The position numbers and the translations under genes were made by a program. The notes under the pieces were generated by a model, which searched no databases, was not told the DNA's origin, and was given only the letters and a program-made list of their open reading frames with translations. From contig ML991773.1 of assembly GCA_010094025.1 (NCBI GenBank), positions 558,001-622,000 on the forward strand: DNA of 64,000 bases. The letters run 5' to 3'. How positions within the stretch are numbered: the stretch's first letter is position 1; each line of letters opens with the position of its first letter. The stretch is from Viridothelium virens (taxonomy: Eukaryota; Ascomycota; Dothideomycetes; Trypetheliales; Trypetheliaceae). Below are positions 44,659-57,535 of this stretch, piece by piece.

Positions 44659-45906
44659 AAAGAAGAAAAGAAAAAATTTGAAAGGGAGGAGGGAACTTCA
44701 TATATATCTGAGCTGCGGCGCTAGGCACTAGCGTTATTAGGTAAGCAGATGTGTGATTCACACCATTCAGTGATTCACTTATGCGGTCATCGGCTCTCCC
44801 ACGCCACGCCTCATCGTTACTTTTTGGTGATGAAGAACTCTAATCCGCACTTCGAACCCACGCACCGCACGTGATGGATCATTGACCCACCTGAAGCGAA
44901 TTGCTTGAGCAGTTGTACGGCGTACGGAATCTGTGTCCTTCCGAATGCTCCGGGAGATAGCCATCTCGCACGGCAAAGTGGCCATCGCTGTCCATTCGAT
45001 GTTTCACTATTAACTTTCGAGCGCGCCGAATACTCCTTTCGAAGCTACTTCCTTGCTTTAGCGAAGGTACTGGACTTCTGGCACCTGCTCCTTCTCCACT
45101 TCTCACCCTCTGTCTTGGCTTCATCTCCACGTATCGCCGATTGCTCGCAGGACCTTTCTCCCACCGCTACAATAACGCCGAAAGAGCTTACTCTCACACA
45201 CTTATCTCTTCGTCGTTCACATCCCAATCCTGACCGCAATGCTGAACATGCTATTCACTAGTTCCTATGGCGGCAGCATTTATATCTCAGCGTTATCGGT
45301 AATGCGAAGGCACACATAGCTACCATGAGGATTGTCAGTCTTATGGTCTTAGATAAGCGACGAAATTTAATTTTGAGGCGTGGATAGCGGTAAAAGAGAA
45401 GAGGATTCCGCAGAAGCAGCTCTGCAAGGTTTGCAGCCGCCAGGTGCCGCAGTCCGGGAAGATGGGCATATCCAAGGATCCGTGGATGGAGACGGTGGAG
45501 ACAGTCTAACATTGCATCGGATGCTGCAGTGATGTTGCTACCACTGCTCCCTAGGCAGCCACGGCAGCTAAGGACGTAGAAAGGAAAATCTTCGTCGGGT
45601 TTGGTGTAGGACTTCATCGCCGCCCGCGTGGCGCCCTACGTCCTTGGGCCATGTCCCTTTTGGGTACAGCGCTATCTAGGCGATGAACGACATCCCTTTC
45701 CATTCGAAGGTGATCGGTCTATATTCACGCACAATCTATCGCATTCATTTAATGTGCCGTTTGGATTGTCTTACAGTAAAACTCGTCCAATGCATAAATG
45801 TTATTTAACAGAATATTTACATGATAAGCATCAGCGATAGAGCCCAGCACATCTATCTGGGGTCATCGACATTACAGTAAACTACCTAGGTACAGAAGAA
45901 TGTTAA
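44659..45906. other. Upstream flank of U2 and intergenic region to gtaA
   Basis: These 1.25 kb hold the U2 promoter in the part next to 44658 and a doubtful minus-strand ORF at 45258-45617 (separate entry). A GTTCGAA word near 44850 resembles a tRNA T-loop, but no tRNA fold can be made around it. The 45740-45840 part is AT-rich. Confidence 0.4.
45258..45617 (-). CDS. Short ORF, possibly a remnant of a BTB-type protein
   Basis: An ATG-started ORF of 119 codons on the minus strand. I do not recognise it firmly. The run ILGYAHLPGLRHLAAANLAELLL resembles the helical part after BTB/POZ domains in fungal proteins, where a phrase like ADKYDIPGLKDLA is common. The part before (CRGCLGSSGSNITAASDAML) and after (basic, then hydrophobic LTILMVAMCAFALPI) does not extend the likeness. 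It may be a decayed fragment or chance. Confidence 0.25.
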   Translation of the reverse strand: MKSYTKPDEDFPFYVLSCRGCLGSSGSNITAASDAMLDCLHRLHPRILGYAHLPGLRHLAAANLAELLLRNPLLFYRYPRLKIKFRRLSKTIRLTILMVAMCAFALPITLRYKCCRHRN

Positions 45907-48154
45907 TTACGCACTTGCAACGAGCGGTGCAAAAGTGCCACCCATGACTGGACGGTTCGCGAACGGAGGTGTGAATGGATAACTATTGCGTCAATCAGCG
46001 TCTATCAAATGAAAGGCCATGTACACTTGTACTCACTTGCCGTCGTCAGTATTGTAGAGATCAGTATATGGCTGGTTCGTCGGAGTTTGATTGATCCATT
46101 TCGCGAGGACAGAGATGAGCATCTGCTTTGCATTTGCGGATCCGGATCCTGAAACTGAGGCGGTAAACATCTGCCAGTCACCCTTGGTGTAGATATGTCG
46201 GGTATCAAGAGGAACGCCATAGTTGTGGAAGACGGTAGCGTAGAAGTTGGACTGCTGAGTGTATATTTCTTGCTTGACGAGACCAAGTTTCAAGACAGTA
46301 TCGCCGTAGAGGTTATACAACAGACTATAAGAGGTGTCGTTCCCATAGCTGAGTGTTGTGTGCGGCGGATTCGCGCCAGCGGCATTAGCAAGGTCATACC
46401 ATTGGCTAATGTAACTCTGAGCTGTAGACGTGTAGTTTGATGCATCGGCAGTGTTTCCAGTAAGATTGGCAATTCGTCCCATTGCACCGATGCCAATGAT
46501 GCCTTTGAGAGCAAGGTTGGTCTGGTTAGCCAAGGCTCCTGCAAAATCGTCCGTCGAAACCTGGTTCGCTGGAATCAGAGAGTCCGCAACAAGATAGCCG
46601 GCCCATTGCTTCAAAAGGTCGTAATATTGTGTCAGATACGCGGTGTCTCCTGTGGCTTGCGCATAAGCAAGAGTCATAATCAGCATGTTACCACACTCCT
46701 CCACTGGCATGGGCTCATCATTCCCGTCAGGATGTCCAGTCGCATTAGGAAATTTGCTTCCCAGATCGTGCATTGAGTATTGATTGGGATAATCTCCAGC
46801 CGCTTGATTGATAAAGAGGGGGTCAAGCAGGTACTTGAGCAAGGTTGCATTAGTATAAAGCATGATAGGATGCAACGGGAACATCACATCGACAGTCTGC
46901 GCATTGCCGTCGGAGGAAATCTCTTTCATCCAGAGAAATGGCTGCTCAGGAGTATTGCCCAGCTCTGTTCCACCAAAAGCTTGTCGAGCTGCTAAGGAAG
47001 TTACTGTTACAAGGTCCTTTCCTCCTACAGCGGTGGCATCTGAAGCAATCTTGGCATCTAGAGCACTCGAGGTTGAAGTCGCCGTACTATAATCTCCATA
47101 GAAAAAGTCCAAAGCGTCGGTGTCAGAACCAAAGTAAGAGGTCCACAGGGACGGCACAGACTGGACGCCATTCTTACCAAGGAATTGGACAGCTTGCTGT
47201 TGACATAAGCCGATGGTATAGAGAGTACTGACGGAACCAGTGATTGAACCGAGAGCAGACGCAAAACCGAACACTGGGTAATTGTCGTTGATCGCTCGGT
47301 AATTGGTATCCTGGGTATCAGCAAGGGTGCCATTATTCTTAAACTGCGTCCGGACATCGTTATCGGTACCTGACTGGTAGCTCAAGGCATTTGACTTTTG
47401 TGTGGCCCAGTACCAGTTGCCCCATTCCGCTTGGTCGCTGACCTCACTAAATTCCAATTGTGTTTGACGGAAAACCTGATGGTACGAGACTCCATTTCCG
47501 GTAGTCCCATAGTTCCACTGCGCTATGGCGGACCTATCGCCAGAAATCCACTCTATAGTTGATAGCAGTTGGTAAAGGCACTAAACAAGGCAGATGTTAG
47601 GCTTACCTGCTGATATGTCCGTGTAGAGCTGAACATCATGCGAAGCTCCATCATTCGACTCTACCGCGACATTCATGTACGAGAAGATGAGCGATTGACG
47701 TTGGAGATCATCTGGATAGATCGGAGATAGGAAAGTGACATTAACAGTTACCGGACCAGCATCAAGGGAGAAGACACTGTTGGTAGAGGTGTAGGTATAG
47801 CTAGTCTGATTGGCCAAGGTCACGCCGGAAACACCGGGTAGTGGAGCGCCCATCCATACGTAGAGACTCCCGTCTACTCGGATCAAACCAGTCAATGCGG
47901 TAATAGCGGTGCTACACTAACTTAGCTAGGTAATGTATGGAAGAAGCAGATGCTTACTTCCAAAAGGTCGACCACTCTCCGGGTAAGTAACCGCCATCAC
48001 CTCCGTCGCTTCCCGCCGCAAGCCAGGTAGATAGATAGGGTGACTTGACTGCCAATGGCAGAGCTGGTGGTCGAGCAGGGGAAAATGTAGATTGTCCTTG
48101 AACAGCCACCAAGCCAGAGAGAAACAGAACCAAAGATCCCGCTAGAAGCTTCAT
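45907..48154 (-). CDS. gtaA: Secreted glutaminase A
   Basis: GtaA-type fungal glutaminase converts glutamine to glutamate and ammonia outside the cell. Four exons on the minus strand, 47958-48154, 47607-47911, 46037-47552 and 45907-45982, give 697 residues, the family length. The start is a signal peptide (MKLLAGSLVLFLSGLVAVQG), followed by the conserved RPPALPLAVKSPYLSTW. Further landmarks are GLIRVDGSLYVWMG, SAIAQWNYG, AFGGTELGN, WMKEISSDGNAQTVDVMFPL followed by HP, MPVEECGNMLIM, KGIIGIGAM, and the C-terminal NRPVMGGTFAPL. The conserved Glu-Glu-Cys-Gly block is intact. Many N-glycosylation sites are present. The last exon is short (76 bases) but essential for the GGTFAPL end. No neighbours suggest co-regulation. 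Confidence 0.94.
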
Positions 48155-51060
48155 GGTTGCAGAGATGACTAGAATACTGACTCAACCGGGTAGGAAGACG
48201 GGGATCGAGTCCTAACTTATAACCATGCCAACGTTCCAAGCCATGCAAAAGGAAATTGAAGATAGGGGCTCTTCCCGACCTACCTCTTGTCAGAGCTCTT
48301 CCAAGCGCGGAGACTTCTCTAGCTCGTGATTGCAACGGAATGGACCAGACTCAGCTGCACATTTCAGGAGAATGCATACTAGATAATTTCCAAGAGAGCA
48401 TTCGGCCCCTTGGACGAAGCTAATGCAGGCTCAAGTCATTGGAGGAAATAGTCTTTGCATCCAAAATGATCTTTGGTAGACTGTTTTGGTCAGGCGGAGG
48501 AATGGAATGTCGGTCTTGAAGTCTGGCGACTATGCGGTGCTTCAGTCCTCAACCTACACCGCTCAGAGCTGGCTGGATTCTGACGATCACCGCCAACGGT
48601 TGCCGATATTCACCAGCTGCCGGATGCGGCGTCAAATCTGGGGTACCATCGTGTGCTTGTCCCCTCTGTCATGACGCTTTTGGTCCCTCGGCAAGTGCCA
48701 AGGAAGGTCAGGGAAGTGTCCAGGCCCACCTTGACAATGTCATGTGTGCAGCATTGATTGAGGTCAAAACAAAAACTATTCGATCCACCCTAGGGCAGCA
48801 GTCAATCACACGGCGATCCAGTAAACACGCTCACGAGCACTTACTCTGCAGAGCCGAACGGGGGCAGAAGCAGAATGAGGTAGTCCGACAAACAAACTCA
48901 CGAGCGCTTCCCTGCATGTTCCGAAGGAGCGAGAATCGGGACTGGGTAGTCCCGCAAAGAGCCGCCCAAGGGCTCCGATGCTGCATCTCCAGGGGGGGTG
49001 GAAGGGAAAATGTAATACATTTGGAGAGGCTCACACACAGCTCAGCTGCTGAGATACGGTGGGTTCGAGACACCGCTGTGGCTACCCAGGCTCGGCGTTT
49101 CATAGAGTTGTGATGCGATGGGAGAAGTCTTTCGATCGGGTGACCCGACTCTGAGGGTAATCGGTCAGAACCTTGATCAAGGACAGGAGACTCTCGCAGT
49201 AGCCCGGTTTTGCGAATAATTGGCAGGAAATCATAGGCAGGATGGAGAACCATGCCCTCGGCCCCACCGGCAGCCCGACGTATGGCGTGCATAATCCTCC
49301 TCATTTGTGTCAACTCAAGGCAATGCATCAAGAAATTGGAGGGTCTTGCTTACCCTAAGCTCAGCAAGTTCGGCGGACAAATGTTCAAGTGAGATTGACA
49401 TCACCACGTACACCAGATTGTCGCGAGCCATGTAAGTCCATTCTTTCTTTCAAACGAGTCTCATTCAAATGATGGGGCTCACGAATTCGACCAAGACAAA
49501 GCTGTATAGCATGCACTAAAAAGATCAGGGCATGGAGTAGTAGTACCGCATTCGAGCGGTGGAAGCTGACCCCGCTCAAATGCCTCGGTATGCTACATAC
49601 AAGGTACCCACCTAGCTAATACTCGATGTTCATGGGGTGCAAGCTGCCTTAGCTTAAAGCTGACGTGCTCGGCCGATTTATTCTAGGAATCACGTATGGC
49701 CAAGGACGGTAGATTCGTGAACGGAGAGGAAGTGGTGAAAGGAGATATGCAGCTAAGCGTAAAGCCTATCCTTATAAGGTATTGTCCGCACAGTAGTTAT
49801 TAATCTTGACGGATGAGGCAGCTATCGACAGTGCTATCTAGCTATCTCACGACTAAAATGCGCACCATGACAGAACTAGATCTTCGCCAACAGTCATCAG
49901 TAAGTCTATAGCTAGAGATCGCACGCGACTTCTTATCCGCATATTCTATCATTACCACGTGAAGAGATTTTCACAATTAAGCCCGGAGTGCTGTGGAAGT
50001 CACAGTCGAGGCTTACTCTAGTTCGCGTCGGTGAATTCCATGTATGGATAGGTCCGCGGTGGACGCCGTCGAGGCTCTTTGCCGCTCATGCAAGCGTTCC
50101 ATGGAATGGACTCACCGGGAAGCTAATCAAGTAATAGGAGTCAAAGGTCTGACCCTTTTACTTCTTCGGCGATTAATGATTTCAAAGGACGGCCTAGCGA
50201 ATCTGATCACACATCGAGGTTTGTTGATTCATACAGGCCAAGGACATCCAAAGTGCTTGCCAGTATCTCTTTTGAAAAAGACGTGAGGCTACTTATTTTA
50301 AGGATAGAGTGGCATGACGTAGCGCCGTAGTCTATCGCTGACAATCCAAGTCTTGCGACGATTCCTGGAGATTCCCTGAGGTTTGCTGGTAGATTATGTT
50401 CTTGCCAGCACTTCTCAAAATTTTTGGGTACTTTAGACATGTTCATGTGGACATGGTGGTGTTCGCGATTCGATTGATACATCATCATCAAGATGTGTCC
50501 GATGGCTAGCACAGGATATCGTTCGGGGGTCCCAAGAAGATTCATAAGAGAATACATGAGACTATAGCTGACGATCTGTATAATCCAACGTATCGAACTC
50601 AATGCCCTTATAGCCTTGTTTTCTGGGGTGAACGCCGGTCACAATGTTCTTGATCATGCTAGCCAACATGGCTGGGCACGCACTGCACGGTGCACGGTGG
50701 GGCACTGTCGCCCTAGAGTAAATCAGGTTAGCTGATCGGGCTCCAACCTAGCCTCTACTCAGCCTCATGCTTCCCTCCGAAAAGGTTCCAGTGACTCCCT
50801 CGGCTCAGATGCAATACATTTCCGCTTGGTTCATCGTGTGATTGCTGAAGGTGCGTCCGAGTGCGGAGCTTCTGATTTGCATACAAAAAGATCCAAAAAT
50901 CGGATAGTCGGGATGTCCCAACTTGGGGTGGTAAAGAGATGGATAGAAAGCCACACCGCTAATTGAGCAAAAGCCTTGGGCTTTCTAGACTCACAAATTT
51001 GGGTATGTTGATCCATCCGAAAGCGTGCCCTTTCGATGTGAGAGCACATGGAATCTCGTA
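48155..51060. other. 2.9-kb gene-poor stretch between gtaA and the NLR gene
   Basis: Only overlapping ORFs without conserved content are seen, the longest being 193 codons at 48532-49113 on the plus strand and 166 codons at 48831-49331 on the minus strand, which overlap each other. There are small direct repeats (GCACGGT twice near 50685-50700). No terminal repeats, TE protein or RNA gene is recognised. The 50700-51060 part adjoins the NLR start and would hold its promoter. Confidence 0.4.
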
Positions 51061-54000
51061 ATGGATCCCCTTTCCGTTACGGCTAGCGTTGTAGGACTCT
51101 TTAGCCTTACCCTTGAACTCACCAAGATCGTGTCCGAGTACAGCCGTGGCGTTGCTAATGCACCACGGAGTGCATCCGATCTGCTGAAAGAACTCGCTTC
51201 TTTGCGTCATGTCCTCCAACGGCTAGGCGAGTTTCTCAAACACGATCAAGCTGCGTCCGCCTCGTTCGATCAAAGTTCAGCGTTGTTCGAGACAAGTGCC
51301 ATTTGCCGGGACAGACTTCTTGAGCTCCTAGAAAGATTTCAGAAAGTTAAAGCAAAGAAACTCTCGCTCATCATACAACGACTCGTGTGGCCTCTTGAAG
51401 AGAAGGAAACCACCCAAGTGGTGGAGGCTCTTCATCGCTGGACTCAAACGTTCTCCCTATCCCTTACACTTGATGGCTGCGATCTACTCTCAAAATCTGC
51501 ATCGGAACTACACCTTCTTCTCGAAACTTCGCGCAATGTCTACGATACGACGAAGAACGTCCCACTGTTAGCATCTTCCGCCGAGCAGACGCTCAAAGTA
51601 GTGCAAAGGCTTGAACTGATTGCTGGATCATCCTCATCGCAGACTCTTGGCTCTCTTAGAAGAATCGAAGACCTCGCTTCAAGCATTCACAGCCAGTCAA
51701 TCGACGGAAGGTGGCATGGCTTCTTGCATTGGTTATCAGACCATCGTCACGAGAGTAGACATCAAGAGCTCCAAGCAAGGAGGGTAGAGGGAACAGGCGA
51801 ATGGCTGCTTAAAGAAACGCAGTTCGAACTTTGGCGAGACGAAGAGAACTTAGACAACCAGGTGCTCTGGTGCCACGGCATTCCGGGTGCAGGAAAGACT
51901 TTCCTTGTGTCGCTAGTCATCGATCACCTGAGGAACGTCCGGGATCCGCAGAAACTGGCGTACTTCTATTTCGAATATCAGTACGAGGAACGTCATCGCC
52001 CTGTTGTGCTAATATGTAGCTTGATAAAACAGCTACTTCAGTATGATCATCCTCCCCCTTTATCTCAGGGCCTAGCAGGTTGGCGGAGAAGACTTGGTGA
52101 AGACGCGAACTTTGCCCAAATGATTACCGATTTTGAGCAAAAAAGAGGCCCCTCGGATATAGAGCAACTCACGAAAATCCTATTGAAGATAACCAAAATA
52201 TTAGTACGCCCTTTCATTATCATTGACGCACTTGACGAATGCGATTCACAGCAGAATCGCAACGACGTAATGGACATTCTGAAGCGACTGAGCACTCACT
52301 CCAAAATACTCATTGCCAGTCGGTCACATCTCAGCATTGAGTCAAAAATAGGTTCGTGCAGGAACATTGCCATCGAGGCAAGCATAGCAGATATCGATCT
52401 CTTCTTGCGCAGGAAACTGGATGAAGATGAAAATTTTGCACAGATGACAAATGATCATCATGATACCTCAGAACTTTTGAAAGAGCAGATCATTGAGGTC
52501 ATTGGGAGGAAATCCCAAGGAATGTGAGTGAATCCGTACCTCTCTATAAGTAATCTGGCTTGCTCCTACTCCTGAACGCAAGTTCTCTGTAGAGCATAGC
52601 CTCGATCAACACGTATTTTCAACAGCTCATGTATAAACAGGTTCTTCTTACCAGTGCTGCAACTTGAAAATATTCTTGAACAAGTCACGCCAGCCGGAAT
52701 GCGTGACGCTCTCAACGAAACTCCTAACGGACTCAGCGCTGTCTTTCGTTTGACCTTAGAGAGAGTCGCACGTCAACCTCGGCCAAGAGCGGAACTGGCC
52801 AATGCTATCATGGCCTGGGTTGCGTACGCGGAAAGACCACTGACTGTCTCCGAACTGCGGCACGGTGTCGCGGTCAAAGCAGATATAAAGACATGGACAC
52901 CAGAACTTGTGAGCCCTCTGAGCCTTTTCAAACAACATTGCGTTCAATTTTGCTTAGGGCTTGTCATGATAGATAGCGAAGGTGTAGTGAACTTTGTGCA
53001 TTTCTCGTTGGCTGAATATTTTCTAAGGGAGAAAACGTCCCTCTTTCCATTTGCCGAAAAGATGATGGCGCAGGCATGCTTGCGGTATCTCAACCTGAAT
53101 GAATTCCGGAGCGAAAGCTTTCAGTTAGCCACTCTGATGCATGAGTTTCCCTTTCTGGAGTATGCTGCGTGCCATTGGGGCGGCCATGCACGACGATATT
53201 GCGACGACGAAGTCCTACAAAGTGTTATAGAATTCTTGAGTAACTCATCGATCCAACCCACGTTAAGATCGCTAAGAACGATAGATGGATCTATGAACCT
53301 CTATACTCCACTACATATTTTAGCGTTCCATGGACTCCACTTGGCTTTTGCGTACTACTTAGAAATGGATGATGCTGACGCTGACTCTGTTCGCGGAGCC
53401 TTAACACCACTGCAGATAGCAGTCGAAAAGGGTTATCTCCTTGTGGTAGATATTCTACTTGAACGAGAAAATGTTAACCCCAATCGAGTGTGCTCGACTG
53501 ATTGTTCGAATCCAACGTTCTCCTTGGCAAGTCCACTTCAACTCGCGGCTTGGAATGGGGATTTGGCAATTGTCAAATCACTGGTGTCTTGCGGTCGAAT
53601 AGACATGGACCTTGCCACATTCCAGCCTACCGCCTTGGTTGTAGCGGCTGTTTGTCGGCACTGGTCGATTGTTGAGCTGCTTACCCTGAGGGGCGCTGGC
53701 GTCAATAATCGCGATTATGAAGGTAGAACCGCTCTTCACCACGCCATCGCAGCCAACCAGGAGGTTACAGCCCGATTGCTTCTCCAAAGGGAAGACATCA
53801 GTCTCAACTTGAAAGACGAAGATGGAGTTTCACCGTTGCACCTGGCAGTTACGCAACAACGTTATCAGATATCGAAAATGCTGCTGTCCTCGGCGATCGA
53901 TCCGAACATGCAAGACAATGCCGGCAGGACACCGCTATGGCTTGCCTGCTACAGAGGACAGCTTGACGTCGCTCTGTTATTGCTACGCGATGAAAGAACT

Positions 54001-55599
54001 GATCCCAACATTTCCGGCCCAAATGGGGATTCTCCGTTATCAGCAGCTGTTTGTCAGGCCCTTAAAGCAAATGGATCCGGAATTGCTTTGGATGGTGCGC
54101 AGAGAACATTCTTGAAAATCGTTGAAGCGTTGGTCAAATGCCCCAAGGTCGATGTAAATGCTAAGAATAAGCACGGCACAACTGCCCTTCACCTTGCAGC
54201 AGCTCACCCCGGAACTTCTCTTCTCCGTGCAATACTCTCACGAGCCGGTGTCCAAGTCAATCTGCCGGACGAGTCCGGCCAAACCATTATCCACAAAGCT
54301 GCCGCAAGTAACTCAAGTCATACGCTAGGTCTACTGCTGGAACGGAATGACGTTGACATCTGGAGCAAGGATAATCGAGGACGCAGTGGACTGCATCATG
54401 CTGCTGGTCATGGAACACATCACAATATTCGCTCTTTGCTTTCGCAAGATAGCGCCCGGGTAAATGAAGCTGACGCGCAGGGAATGACGCCTCTCCATTG
54501 TGCCGCAGCGGCAGACCACGTCCATTGCGCACAAGAGTTACTCATGAATTGTCAAACTCAGCTCAATGTTCAGGATGACAATGGTGACAGCCCACTCCAT
54601 CATGCAGTGTCTCATGTTACTTGGCCCACGCCACCTATGGAGAAGGGAAACGACTCGCATGATCCAAAAGAATCATCACATTCAATACCAGCATCTGAAA
54701 CTAGCAATGCTGTAACTTTACTAGGGACGCGGAAGGGCACCGAGCCCAACATGGCCAATAGTCGTGGAATAACGCCTCTCCATTTGGCCGTGCTTATGGG
54801 TAAAGTCGACACCGTTCGATTCCTGAGACAGCTCTCTCATATCGATGCCAATATTCATGATAATCATGGGCGAACAGCTCTCCACCTAGCCGCATGGTAC
54901 GACCGTAGGACGGTTCTTCTGGAAATCCTCGGCGATGAAAAAGTTAACAAGAACGCTCAGGACGAGGACGGGAACACACCACTTCACTACACAACGGCTC
55001 AAGGTCACATTGAGTCGGTAAGGCTCTTGTTGGAGTGTAATGATATCGATATTGATGCAAAGAATGGCCGTGGACAGACTGCTATCCATCTGGCAGCATG
55101 TTCAGGCGAAGCCAGTATCATGCAGCTTCTCTTGAAGCCACGGAGTGCATTTAAGAGGAAGCGTACCCTTCTGACCACTGAAATCGTTAATTGCGGCGAC
55201 CAATGTGGCGACACACCATTGCATGCTGCAGTCGCCTATCACAAGGTCGACACCACCAAATGTCTGCTACAGTATCCTGACCTCGACGTCAATTGCCAGA
55301 ACAACCACGGAGAGACTGCTCTACACACAGCTGCAGGCTTAGGATTTTCCGATATTGCCGAATGTCTTCTTGGCCACAAGGATATCGATTTCTTTCGAAG
55401 AGACGTCTATGGCTTGAGGGTAATAGACGTAGCGCGAGATCGGCACTTTCCATTCGAGGCCAGCCAAGCTGGATGGGACCCAACCTTGCAGGGGCGTAGA
55501 GTGATTCTGAAGATGCTGTTTTTGGATAGCCGTACTTGGGGCAGGAAGCAAGTCAGGCGTTCTGGGAGCTTGGACGACTCTGGTGGAAGACTACGATAA
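51061..55599 (+). CDS. NLR-like protein: fungal N-terminal domain, NACHT, ankyrin repeats
   Basis: Fungal NLRs are STAND-type switches linked to non-self recognition and programmed cell death. Exons 51061-52523 and 52641-55599 (117-base intron in phase 2) give 1473 residues. The N-terminus MDPLSVTASVVGLFSLTLEL is the helical domain common to fungal NACHT proteins, here about 200 residues. NACHT shows Walker A GIPGAGKTF at about 273-281 and Walker B FIIIDALDECD at about 384-394, then ILIASRSH. A winged-helix region with WVAYAERPLTVSELRHGV and FVHFSLAEYFLRE follows. From about 705 to 1440 I count some 19 ankyrin repeats (GRTALHHAI, GVSPLHLAV, GNTPLHYTT, GETALHTAA and others). They differ from each other and show no recent duplication. 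The whole reading frame is intact. Confidence 0.92.
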
Positions 55600-55891
55600 C
55601 ATGCACTTTCTATTTTAGGGCGCTCGGAAATGCCTTAGCACAATTCGCAAGATCCCATTAGAAAAACCGGCTATCAATGAGCTGAACAACAAAGGTTATC
55701 GTGAGAAGAATAACGAATCGCAGGAATGCGCCCATTTGCTCCGATCTATTCTGCCTGGCCGCCCGCATGAACTCTCAATGAACTCTTCTCCTCCACGCAA
55801 TCATCGATGTACGCCTTTCTGCTTCAGCCGTTCCTCTTCCTCCCGTTAAAGCCCTGCCCCCGACAACATACTCAGAGATACCTCGTACCCT
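55600..55891. other. Convergent 3' flanks of NLR and aspzincin genes
   Basis: About 290 bases between converging stops. Nothing is recognised beyond 3' untranslated sequence. Confidence 0.4.
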
Positions 55892-56938
55892 CTATGATCT
55901 CTTCTCAATTCTACAGACCCCAAATTTGCAGATTGGATCAGTATCGTTCGATGGCTGCGGGTCTTGGTAGTTCGTTTGACAGACTGCCGTCCAGAAATCC
56001 TCCGTAGCAAACCATGCATAGCTGTCCGCGTTCCTTTTGGCCTTTTTCTTAGTCAGATTACGCACTCCATTTGGCCGGTAAGCTTCATCGCTCGTTTCCT
56101 TGCCGAGTGGAGGCGCCACGAGATTTTTCCAATGCGTGTATTCATGCATCATGTAGAGTCCCATTGTCTCCATCTTCCCATAGACCGTCGGGCCAATGTT
56201 TTCACATTTGACTGCTTCCACAGTTTCATAGCCTTTCCCAATCCCTCCATGGCCGAAGCCGTCGGGATCGCAGACTATCATTTTGGGGGTACCTGTCTTC
56301 CGGTCACGCACCGCGGCCACGACGCCGTCGCCACAAACTAGGTCACCGTTGGGGTCGGGATAATCAGGGGTAATTGTGAGGGAGCTGAGAAGGTCACTGC
56401 CTTTGCCGTTTGGATCTCTACCCAAGATGTTGTTGAATACATCTATTTCGTGTCTTACGCCAGCACTTGCCCAGATATCGAGTCCTTGGATTCAAGGGTC
56501 TCGGTAGAGAAATGGTGGGAAGGGTAAGGGAACGAGAGGTAAGAAGAGGATTGAAGTGGACTATTCAGATTCGGGAGCCGCTCAACAGAGAAAAGAAAAT
56601 TGGGTACGGAGAAAAAAAAGCTTTGGGAAAGAATTTTTGGCTGCAGGTCTTGTGGGAAAAGCGCTTTGCGCTTACTTTTGACAGTTTCATTATCGACTGG
56701 ATCGAAGTATTTGGCAAAGACTGCTTCCTGAAAGTCCGTCGTGACGTATGACGTATCTTGCAAGCTCTAGTGCATCACTGAACGCGTCTGTGAGCTGGAC
56801 CGTCTGCGGAGCTGTGAAGCCAGAAGCAATGGATGGGACTGCGCGCTTCTGGATTGTACGAGAGGATCTGCCTTTGGATGGACTCGCAAGTGCAATTGCA
56901 GCCAGGGTGGCTCCCAGCAAGAAAATTGCGGAACGCAT
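55892..56938 (-). CDS. Secreted aspzincin-type metalloprotease with a frameshift
   Basis: A deuterolysin/M35-like zinc endopeptidase. The start is a signal peptide (MRSAIFLLGATLAAIALAS) followed by a pro-region. The zinc motif is HEYTH in LYMMHEYTHWKNLV, and the third ligand Asp lies in RNADSYAWFATEDFW, the form usual in fungal members. A 233-base intron (56443-56675) splits Asn in VKNVFNNILG. Between ALELARY and DFQEAVFAKYFDPVDNE, at about 56740-56765, the frame moves by one base. The only GT..AG pair that would repair the phase is 25 bases long, too short for a normal intron. So I read a one-base indel in the pro-region or a sequence error; the catalytic part after it is intact. Length without the shift would be about 270 residues. 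The stop is at 55892-55894. Confidence 0.75.
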
Positions 56939-57535
56939 AGTGATGGCGAAAAAAGATAGATAGGTTTGTCTGATCGGTGGTAAGAAAGGATGGATTTCCT
57001 GTCAAGTGAGATTTATGGTAAGGATAAGGTAGCAATTTCGTGATATTGACTGTCTTGCCGTACGATGGAGGAATGGGTTCAATGAAAGGACTTCGATGGT
57101 CAACGGACATGGTAGGTAACAAGGCGGATGAGGCCATGAGCAGGAAGCTCCTCTCCTTTTTTGGAGACATATAGCTCTTGCCCGCGATAGTGGACATGCT
57201 GCGCGGAAGGCCCGTTCACTAAAGGGAGCAACTGTGCATGTGGATCGAGATGGATCGACAGGAACGGCGGCTACAGATGCTCCTGCCTGCTCGACCAGCG
57301 GCCTCAGCAATTCGCATGTGGGGTCGACGGTGCAAGGTGCCCCTGCATACAGCATCCAATAACCTGAGGCATGTTTACAGCTAAGTGCATCTGACGATCG
57401 TTGGTCACTGTAGCATATCCTTTCACGTAGCCTTCGATTTCAGTTCTCGCTTCCCGCTTCTCGCTTCCTACATCAAATCAGTCTCTCACAGTCATCACAG
57501 TACTCTGTTTTCTCCGTGGGAGCAATCGATCCATC
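56939..57535. promoter_or_regulatory. Divergent intergenic region between protease and unknown gene
   Basis: These 597 bases hold the promoters of two divergent genes. Overlapping minus-strand ORFs at 56775-57355 have no conserved content. No element or RNA gene is seen. Confidence 0.4.

Noticed and set aside
44840-44870. T-loop-like GTTCGAA word on the minus strand
   Set aside because: No acceptor stem, D-arm or anticodon arm can be formed around it, so no tRNA is called.
49055-49095. GGGTTCGAGAC word resembling a tRNA B box
   Set aside because: The surrounding sequence does not fold as a tRNA and lacks an A box at the right distance.
48532-49331. Overlapping ORFs of 193 (plus) and 166 (minus) codons
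   Set aside because: Each is the shadow of the other, with no domain or family resemblance.
49380-49440. Minus-strand run beginning MARDNLVYVV, slightly like a 14-3-3 start
   Set aside because: The likeness stops after about ten residues and no downstream exon continues it.
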